Assembly: GCA_002084985.1 (NCBI GenBank)
Contig: MZGO01000059.1
Location: 1 to 9,409, forward strand
DNA from: Thermotoga sp. 4484_232
Lineage (GTDB): Bacteria > Thermotogota > Thermotogae > Thermotogales > Thermotogaceae
Reading direction: 5' to 3'
Length of the DNA stretch: 9,409 nucleotides
Shown: positions 5,344 to 9,409 of the stretch, piece after piece
How positions within the stretch are numbered: the stretch's first letter is position 1
How the letters are laid out: each line of letters begins with the position of its first letter
Program-made: the position numbers and the translations under genes
Notes under the pieces: generated by a model
What the model was told of the DNA's origin: nothing
What the model saw: only the letters and a program-made list of their open reading frames with translations
Database searches by the model: none

Positions 5344-6232
5344 CCTTGGATAATTCTTTCAGAAATTCTTCGATGAATTCTTTCAAATTCTTCAATTCTT
5401 CACTCCCCAACCTTCTCCATGGAGATCGAGGGTATCCCACGTGAAACCCCCTGATTCTGATGGCTTCTTTAACGGTTATCATGAAGGCCGCATGACCTGA
5501 TACATTCTCTATAGCTTTTATCAACAACATCTGAAGTTCTTTTGCCTTCTCTATATTTCCTTCTCTCCAACTTTTGTAGAGACTCACCATAAGCTCCGGA
5601 AAAACGTTCCCAGTTCCCGTTATAAGGCCATCCGCTCCATTTGCAAGATAAGAAAGAGCGAAAGAGTCCATACCCCCAAATACGCAGAACTCTTCTCCCA
5701 ATTCCTTTTTGACTATGGGAACGATCCAGGGCCTTCTGTCAGTATCCTTCAATCCGATCACGTTCTCTGCCCTTTCTTTGATTTTCAATATCGTCTTCAA
5801 TTTCAATTCATTTCCCGAGAAGCTCGGTATATTGTAAAGCAAGATTTTTGCGGAAGGGAAGGATCTTGCGATTTCTGAGAAGTAATATACCAAGGATTCC
5901 TCATCGTATTTGAAGTAATAGGGTGATACTATGGAAACAGCATCTACATTCAAAGACATGGCATGTTCAAGAAGTTCCAGAGTCTCTTTCATGTGGGTTG
6001 TTCCAACGTGTGCTATTATTCCCACCTTCCCCTTGTAGCCCCTCACGACGAACTCAAGAAGCTCCTTTCTCTCCTCGACATCCATGACATGGAATTCTCC
6101 GTTCGTACCTCCCACCATGAACCCATTCACGCCTTTCTCGATGAGAAAATCCAGATAATCCTGATAACTATCCAGAGAAAGATTTCCCTTCTCATCGAAG
6201 GGTGTTGGTATCGGTAGTATCACGCCTTCCAT
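5333..6232 (-). CDS. DapA/NanA-superfamily aldolase (class I, substrate unknown)
   Basis: A 299-residue (beta/alpha)8 barrel of the dihydrodipicolinate synthase/N-acetylneuraminate lyase superfamily, full length for the family. Schiff-base lysine K162 (VIGLKDT) and active-site Y133 (LLYNIPSFSG) are both present, and GGTNGEF (41-47) corresponds to the substrate loop, GTTGE in DHDPS; the second Thr is Asn here. The C-terminal GYPRSPWRRL resembles the GYPRPP stretch of archaeal 2-keto-3-deoxygluconate aldolase more than DapA. It could thus be a KDG-type aldolase or another pyruvate-dependent lyase; no lysine-pathway genes are nearby. ATG 6230-6232 follows GGAGGTGAGG and overlaps the end of ispF by 13 bases, which implies coupled translation. 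The TGA at 5333 lies inside the convergent mobB-like gene. Confidence 0.88.
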   Translation of the reverse strand: MEGVILPIPTPFDEKGNLSLDSYQDYLDFLIEKGVNGFMVGGTNGEFHVMDVEERKELLEFVVRGYKGKVGIIAHVGTTHMKETLELLEHAMSLNVDAVSIVSPYYFKYDEESLVYYFSEIARSFPSAKILLYNIPSFSGNELKLKTILKIKERAENVIGLKDTDRRPWIVPIVKKELGEEFCVFGGMDSFALSYLANGADGLITGTGNVFPELMVSLYKSWREGNIEKAKELQMLLIKAIENVSGHAAFMITVKEAIRIRGFHVGYPRSPWRRLGSEELKNLKEFIEEFLKELSKVTG

Positions 6233-6702
6233 CGTTCCTCACCTCCACTTATCATGCATACTGCCATTGCGGAAATTCCTTCTCCCCTTCCTTCAAACCC
6301 TAGCTTGTTTCCCGTTTTGAATTTTACAGAAACGTTCTCGGTATTGAGGACTGCTTTCAAGTTCTCAAGGATCTTCTCCCTGTAGTCAGATAAACGAGGG
6401 GAGGAGGCAACTACCGTTGAATCCACGTTCACTATCTTGTAACCCATCTTTTCCACCATACTTACGACTTCTTTCAGAAGAGATATACTCTTTGCATCCT
6501 TGTACCTGTCTTCTTCTGGAAAAAATTCTCCCATATCTCCCAAATTGGCAGCACCTAGCAAAGCATCCATGATGGCATGGCACAGTACGTCTCCATCGGA
6601 ATGCCCAAGAAGTCCTTTATCATGGGGAATAGTCACTCCTCCTATTATCAACCTCCTGTTTTTCACCAAAGGATGTGCATCGTAACCAATGCCCACTTTC
6701 AT
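6220..6702 (-). CDS. ispF: 2-C-methyl-D-erythritol 2,4-cyclodiphosphate synthase
   Basis: Catalyses the fifth step of the MEP isoprenoid pathway, converting CDP-methylerythritol phosphate to the cyclic diphosphate with release of CMP; works as a cytoplasmic homotrimer with a divalent metal. The 160-residue product has the family length. Metal ligands are D8 and H10 in GIGYDAHPL and H42 in GHSDGDVLCHAIMDALLGA; FFPEED, the conserved VDSTVVASSPRL stretch and the C-terminal FKTGNKLGFEGRGEGI motif are intact. ATG 6702 is chosen because the protein begins MKVGIGYDAH as in the family and GGGAAGTGAG lies just upstream. An in-frame extension to 6789 would add 29 unrelated residues across the promoter region. 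The gene heads a two-gene operon with the aldolase; other MEP genes are not in the window. Confidence 0.96.
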   Translation of the reverse strand: MKVGIGYDAHPLVKNRRLIIGGVTIPHDKGLLGHSDGDVLCHAIMDALLGAANLGDMGEFFPEEDRYKDAKSISLLKEVVSMVEKMGYKIVNVDSTVVASSPRLSDYREKILENLKAVLNTENVSVKFKTGNKLGFEGRGEGISAMAVCMISGGEERWKA

Positions 6703-6721
6703 AAACTCACTTCCCTTCAGC

Positions 6722-6727
6722 ATTATA
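6722..6727 (-). promoter_or_regulatory. Candidate -10 element for ispF
   Basis: A perfect TATAAT on the minus strand, preceded 17 bases upstream by only TCAAGT as -35. Transcription would begin near 6715, giving a very short leader in which the ribosome binding site is almost the first sequence. It is back-to-back with the putative promoter of the DUF2089 operon. Confidence 0.45.
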
Positions 6728-6746
6728 AAATTTTTTAATCTAAAAC

Positions 6747-6775
6747 TTGACATTCTTTGAGATAAATGTTCAAAT
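6747..6775 (+). promoter_or_regulatory. Candidate promoter and operator for the DUF2089 operon
   Basis: TTGACA (6747-6752) is a perfect -35; 17 bases later TCAAAT (6770-6775) matches four of six -10 positions. An imperfect dyad, TTGACATT (6747-6754) against AATGTTCAA (6765-6773), covers the promoter and could be an operator, for example for the DUF2089 regulator itself. A second -10-like hexamer, TATGAT at 6820-6825, lacks a convincing -35. Confidence 0.4.
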
Positions 6776-6849
6776 ATATTGAAGAGCAAGAGTATTTCTG
6801 ATGGATCTTTTTATATAGATATGATAACACTGGATGAGGAGGGATGGAA

Positions 6850-7221
6850 ATGGCAAGGGTCATAGCAACTTGCCCTGTTTGCGGTAATCCTTTGACCATA
6901 ACGGAGCTTTCCTGCAAATCCTGTGGGACTGTCATCAGAGGAAACTTTGAATTGGATGAATTCTTCAGGCTGTCTGTTGATCAATTGAACTTTTTAAGGG
7001 TGTTCATAAAACATAGAGGGAATCTGAGTGAAGTTCAGAAAGAGCTTGGAATATCTTATCCAACGGCTCGTGCAAGGCTCGAGGATATAATAAGAACCTT
7101 AGGATACGAGGTAGAAGAGGAAGAGACCAAAGAAGACGTCTTGGAGATATTGGATCGTCTCGATAAGGGAGAGATATCTGTTGAAAAAGCTATAGAGGAA
7201 ATCAGGAGGCTGAAAGGGTGA
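6850..7221 (+). CDS. DUF2089-family zinc-ribbon/HTH regulator
   Basis: A 123-residue protein with two recognisable parts and a tail. A zinc ribbon comes first: CPVC (8-11) and CKSC (about 20-23), followed by GTVIRGNFELDEFF. Next is a helix-turn-helix: VDQLNFLRVFIKHRGNLSEVQKELGISYPTARARLEDIIRTLGY, the hallmark of DUF2089. The last 27 residues, ILDRLDKGEISVEKAIEEIRRLKG, form a SHOCT-like helical hairpin. It is inferred to be a transcription regulator of its own operon. Of two ATGs, 6850 is preferred because AGGAGG (6837-6842) lies seven bases upstream; ATG 6844 is too close. The TGA overlaps the next gene's GTG. DUF2089 genes are known to neighbour DUF4097 and LiaF/PspC-type membrane genes, as seen here. 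Confidence 0.88.
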   Translation: MARVIATCPVCGNPLTITELSCKSCGTVIRGNFELDEFFRLSVDQLNFLRVFIKHRGNLSEVQKELGISYPTARARLEDIIRTLGYEVEEEETKEDVLEILDRLDKGEISVEKAIEEIRRLKG

Positions 7222-7433
7222 CATGGGTTATAGTATTGATCGAAGCACTTCTGATGCTGTATATAGGTGTTAAGATCATACCTCTGAAAATAAAGGTTTT
7301 GAACTTCATCTACGCGATATCTTTGGGAGTTTTCACCTTTTTAGTCGTTCTGGGGAAGTTCTTCCCTTTACTGTTTTTCACCATAGGATCCGCTATAATA
7401 GCCTTCATTATTCTTTTCTTCACCGATTTATGA
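7218..7433 (+). CDS. Small three-helix membrane protein, function unknown
   Basis: A 71-residue protein that is nearly all membrane: predicted helices at about 2-20, 27-47 and 48-69, separated by the short charged stretch KIIPLKIK. No family is recognised. GTG 7218 overlaps the upstream TGA (GTGA), and AGGAGG (7204-7209) lies eight bases before it, so translation is coupled to the DUF2089 gene. Its position between a putative envelope-stress regulator and DUF4097 suggests a membrane partner of that circuit, possibly an anchor or sensor; this is inference from context only. Confidence 0.8.
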   Translation: MTWVIVLIEALLMLYIGVKIIPLKIKVLNFIYAISLGVFTFLVVLGKFFPLLFFTIGSAIIAFIILFFTDL

Positions 7434-7446
7434 GAGGAGGAAAATT

Positions 7447-8238
7447 GTGATAGAAGAGGTTGATATAAAAGGAGCCAAAAAAGCTGTATTGGAAAGCGTT
7501 TCTTGGGACATCAAAATTAAAAGGTCAGATAGAAGGATGGTGATAAAGTCACCTAGGAGACCTGAGATAAAACTGAAAGGAGAGGAAATAAGAATCATTG
7601 TGAAATCTCTCAAAACGGAGTTACCCTTTTTTAACACATTCAACGTATCAGTTGAAAAAAGCGAAGAAGGGCTCCTTGAAGCTGAAATACCTTCTGGTAT
7701 CCTGTTCTTGGAGATAAACACTGTATCAGGGGATGCTACTTGTGAAGATCTCAGTCTTAAAAACATCAAATCGGTCAGTGTGTCCGGTAGCATAGAAATA
7801 GATAAGATTTCTTCAAGGGAAGCCTTTTTTAGAACACTGAGTGGTGATATAAGGATAAATTCCTCCGAAATAGATAAAATTGTCCTGTCTTCTGTCAGTG
7901 GAGATGTTAAAATAAGGCATTCTTTTGGTAAAGAATGGGATATAACCACAACCAGTGGAGATATAGAACTAATTTTTCCTGGATATCCCAACGCGCGGAT
8001 TCTACCCAGAACGATGAGAGGAGATATAGTAACGAGCCTTCCTTACATACTTGAGGGAAAAGAATACGTGTTTGGTGAAGGGAAATTAAGGATATCCGTC
8101 AAAAGTGCCTCCGGTGACCTTTCATTAAGAAGTGAAACGAGTGAGAATGAGTATGTGAAAAAGATATTGAAGATGCTCTATGAAGGAAAGATATCAAAGG
8201 AGGAGGCAGAACGTTTGATAAAAGAATTGGGGTTTTAA
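7447..8238 (+). CDS. DUF4097-family beta-repeat protein with SHOCT-like C-terminal tail
   Basis: A 263-residue protein whose middle is built from repeated strands marked by SGD: TVSGDATCEDL (92-102), VSVSGSIEI (110-118), TLSGDIRI (130-137), SVSGDVKI (149-156), TTSGDIEL (168-175), MRGDIVTS (190-197) and SASGDLSL (220-227). This is the DUF4097 right-handed beta-repeat ('toast-rack') pattern seen in YvlB and LiaG-type proteins of envelope-stress loci. There is no signal peptide or membrane helix, so it is probably cytoplasmic. The last 27 residues, ILKMLYEGKISKEEAERLIKELGF, form the same type of helical hairpin that ends the DUF2089 regulator. GTG 7447 follows GAGAGGAGG (7432-7440), six bases upstream. 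A scaffold or signal-relay role at the membrane is inferred. Confidence 0.87.
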   Translation: MIEEVDIKGAKKAVLESVSWDIKIKRSDRRMVIKSPRRPEIKLKGEEIRIIVKSLKTELPFFNTFNVSVEKSEEGLLEAEIPSGILFLEINTVSGDATCEDLSLKNIKSVSVSGSIEIDKISSREAFFRTLSGDIRINSSEIDKIVLSSVSGDVKIRHSFGKEWDITTTSGDIELIFPGYPNARILPRTMRGDIVTSLPYILEGKEYVFGEGKLRISVKSASGDLSLRSETSENEYVKKILKMLYEGKISKEEAERLIKELGF

Positions 8239-8254
8239 AAGGAGGGATCGTTGA

Positions 8255-9193
8255 GTGAAGATATTTGGCATCTTCTTAATATTTCTAGGGGCTGTTATTG
8301 TGCTGTCGCTTCTTGGGATACTCGAAATGAGTGTTGGTAGGTTCTTTGCATGGGTTTTCGCCATAGTTTTCGCATATACCGGTCTGTCTGCCCTTTTCAA
8401 AAGGGGTTTCCCATATGGATTGGTTTCCTTAGTTCTTTCAGTGATTCTGGTGACAGTGGGACTTGGTTACTATTCCCTTGGATTCTGGGAAACAATTGCC
8501 ATAATCGTAGGAGTAGGTCTCATAGAGCTCGGATTGTTCGCTCTAGGTTTTGGAAGGAGACCTTGGGTTAGATGGATCGCAGGTGGTCCTTTTTTCGGAG
8601 GAGGTGCTAGAAAAACCATCGAAGAGAGCCCAGATGGTATTAAGAGACTTAATGTTACTGTGGAAGGGGAAAATGTTATTTTAAGGGTAAAGAGTTGTGC
8701 CAATAAACTCTATAGAGTGGTCTACACAGGAAATCCCCATGTTTACTTCGACAGACAGGAAGATACAGGGAACCTAGTTATGAAATTAGAAGGTATCCCC
8801 TTCATATCCAAAAGTGAAGTGGATTTATCGTTGAATGAGAGTGTGGAGATCTCCTTCGATGTTTCTATGGACGTTTCGAGTATTAAAATGGATCTCGAAA
8901 AGCTCAAAATATCCTCGTTGTTTTTGGAAGGAGATGTTACTGATTTGAAGATAAGGCTTCCGAGGTACAATTCAACAGTCGTTATAGGATCGGATGTCTC
9001 GAATATAGAACTAGAGATACCAAACGATGTTGGGGTCAGAGCGGTCGTGACAGATTCTGTTGGTTGGAAAGAAATGAAAGGATTTGAAAACAGGGAAGGA
9101 GTGTATTATACGAAGAACTGGGATACGGCTAATTTTAAAGTGGATTTGAAGATAGAAAGCGACGTTAGCAGGATAAAAATCAGGATTAAATGA
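8255..9193 (+). CDS. Four-helix membrane protein with LiaF-like C-terminal domain
   Basis: A 312-residue protein with four predicted helices (about 4-22, 29-48, 54-73, 78-98) and a soluble C-terminal domain (about 120-312). The positive loops KRG (49-51) and GRRPWVR (100-106) favour both termini in the cytoplasm. The C-terminal domain ends with a LiaF-type pattern: VVIGSDVSNIELEIPNDVGVRAVV, then GFENREGVYYTKNWDTANFKVDLKI and ESDVSRIKIRI. In Firmicutes LiaF is a membrane regulator that restrains the LiaRS cell-wall-stress system. No histidine kinase or response regulator is in this window, so the output here may pass through the DUF2089 regulator instead. GTG 8255 follows AAAAGGAGGG (8237-8246). 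It is the last gene of the four-gene unit. Confidence 0.82.
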   Translation: MKIFGIFLIFLGAVIVLSLLGILEMSVGRFFAWVFAIVFAYTGLSALFKRGFPYGLVSLVLSVILVTVGLGYYSLGFWETIAIIVGVGLIELGLFALGFGRRPWVRWIAGGPFFGGGARKTIEESPDGIKRLNVTVEGENVILRVKSCANKLYRVVYTGNPHVYFDRQEDTGNLVMKLEGIPFISKSEVDLSLNESVEISFDVSMDVSSIKMDLEKLKISSLFLEGDVTDLKIRLPRYNSTVVIGSDVSNIELEIPNDVGVRAVVTDSVGWKEMKGFENREGVYYTKNWDTANFKVDLKIESDVSRIKIRIK

Positions 9194-9196
9194 TGC

Positions 9197-9221
9197 GATT
9201 TTGACAAAAATTCTCAAAATC
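9197..9221. repeat. Inverted repeat just after the LiaF-like gene
   Basis: GATTTTGA (9197-9204) and TCAAAATC (9214-9221) form a perfect eight-base stem with a nine-base loop, four bases after the stop codon. The stem is AT-rich and no T-run follows, so it is a poor intrinsic terminator; it could be a weak 3'-end structure or a protein site flanking the candidate origin. Confidence 0.5.
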
Positions 9222-9224
9222 TGG

Positions 9225-9376
9225 AATTTCACAATTTCACATGGTAGGTTTCTCATGTTAGGTGGTAGATAAGTGGTAGATAACTGGTAAATTTCTTTTC
9301 AACAAGTAGGATTTTTTTATTCGCAGATACTATATATAGTGCAAAAACTTTTTTAGATTAAACAAAAACTACCATT
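9225..9376. other. oriC: Candidate chromosomal replication origin (DnaA-box cluster)
   Basis: TGGTAG/TGGTAA occurs four times in one orientation at 9242, 9263, 9274 and 9285 (steps of 21, 11 and 11, about whole helical turns), and CTACCA once in reverse at 9369. Extended to 12 bases, they match GGTGGTAGGTTT, the reverse complement of the T. maritima DnaA box AAACCTACCACC (recalled, not looked up), at 10, 9, 8 and 8 positions (9240-9251, 9261-9272, 9272-9283, 9283-9294), and the reverse copy AAAACTACCATT (9365-9376) matches at 9. Two direct AATTTCAC copies (9225-9232, 9233-9240) lie on the left. Between the boxes is an AT-rich tract (9291-9368) with T-runs, a candidate unwinding element. No coding frame with a ribosome binding site is seen. 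Operator iterons for an unknown regulator are the alternative. Confidence 0.6.
9329..9340. repeat. Perfect 12-bp palindrome in the AT-rich tract
   Basis: ACTATATATAGT reads the same on both strands and sits in the AT-rich part of the candidate origin. It may be part of an unwinding element, a -10-like promoter core or a dimer-binding site; the sequence alone does not decide. Confidence 0.6.
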
Positions 9377-9409
9377 TTCATGTTTTATGAGACTAAATGC
9401 AGCATCATT

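Noticed and set aside
5340..5410. Repeated AATTCTT motifs near 5355-5400 as a regulatory repeat
   Set aside because: They encode the Lys/Glu/Phe-rich C-terminal helix of the aldolase (KNLKEFIEEFLKEL) and are explained by codon use.
6703..6789. Upstream in-frame extension of ispF (29 codons)
   Set aside because: It crosses the promoter region and precedes the standard MKVGIGYDAH start, which has its own ribosome binding site.
7428..7991. 187-codon open frame antisense to the DUF4097 gene
   Set aside because: Low-complexity Ser/Ile/Leu product with no ribosome binding site; it mirrors the repeated SGD codons of the real gene.
9197..9230. Intrinsic terminator after the LiaF-like gene
   Set aside because: The stem is AT-rich and is followed by TGGAATTTC with no T-run, so it is listed only as an inverted repeat.
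9241..9294. Tandem TGGTAG repeats as a CRISPR array
   Set aside because: Repeats are only about 11 bp, with no regular 30-40 bp spacers and no cas genes; a DnaA-box or operator cluster fits better.
9380..9409. Possible start of a plus-strand gene at ATG 9380 or 9388 running off the window
   Set aside because: No ribosome binding site precedes either ATG and the visible codons are too few to support a gene.

Overview
The window looks like a chromosomal segment of a hyperthermophilic member of the Thermotogota, close to Thermotoga. The grounds are strong GGAGGTGA-type ribosome binding sites, frequent GTG and TTG starts, Lys/Glu-rich proteins, very tight gene packing, and protein sequences that resemble, from memory, the T. 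maritima family-4 uracil-DNA glycosylase, GalE and RarA-macro proteins. No search was run, so the assignment rests on recognition.

Layout, left to right. (1) Minus strand, 1-886: a fliJ flagellar export chaperone gene followed by the 5' part of a tldD/pmbA-type gene cut by the window edge. (2) Plus strand, 976-5343: a compact operon of family-4 UDG, a DtxR/MntR-fold regulator, galE, rarA, a macro-domain gene and a MobB-like GTPase with a four-cysteine tail. Two members are broken. galE has lost about 40 internal codons and its frame. rarA ends early because of an exact 26-bp tandem duplication; removing one copy rejoins RarA and the macro domain into one reading frame of about 587 codons. (3) Minus strand, 5333-6702: ispF (isoprenoid synthesis) overlapping a dihydrodipicolinate synthase/N-acetylneuraminate lyase-family aldolase gene, convergent with and overlapping the end of the MobB-like gene. 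(4) Plus strand, 6850-9193: an envelope-stress-type operon of a DUF2089 zinc-ribbon/HTH regulator, a 71-residue three-helix membrane protein, a DUF4097 beta-repeat protein and a four-helix membrane protein with a LiaF-like C-terminal domain.

(5) From 9194 to the end there is no supported gene. This stretch holds four TGGTAR elements in one orientation at helical-turn spacing, one CTACCA in the opposite orientation, an AT-rich tract and a perfect 12-bp palindrome. The elements resemble the 12-mer DnaA box I recall for T. maritima (AAACCTACCACC), so this is a candidate chromosomal replication origin.

Working together, UDG, RarA and the macro domain suggest a genome-maintenance operon (uracil removal, stalled-fork processing, ADP-ribose chemistry). 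The DUF2089-DUF4097-LiaF set suggests a self-contained membrane-stress circuit. The most notable points are the candidate origin, the duplication that splits a RarA-macro fusion, and the decayed galE beside it.
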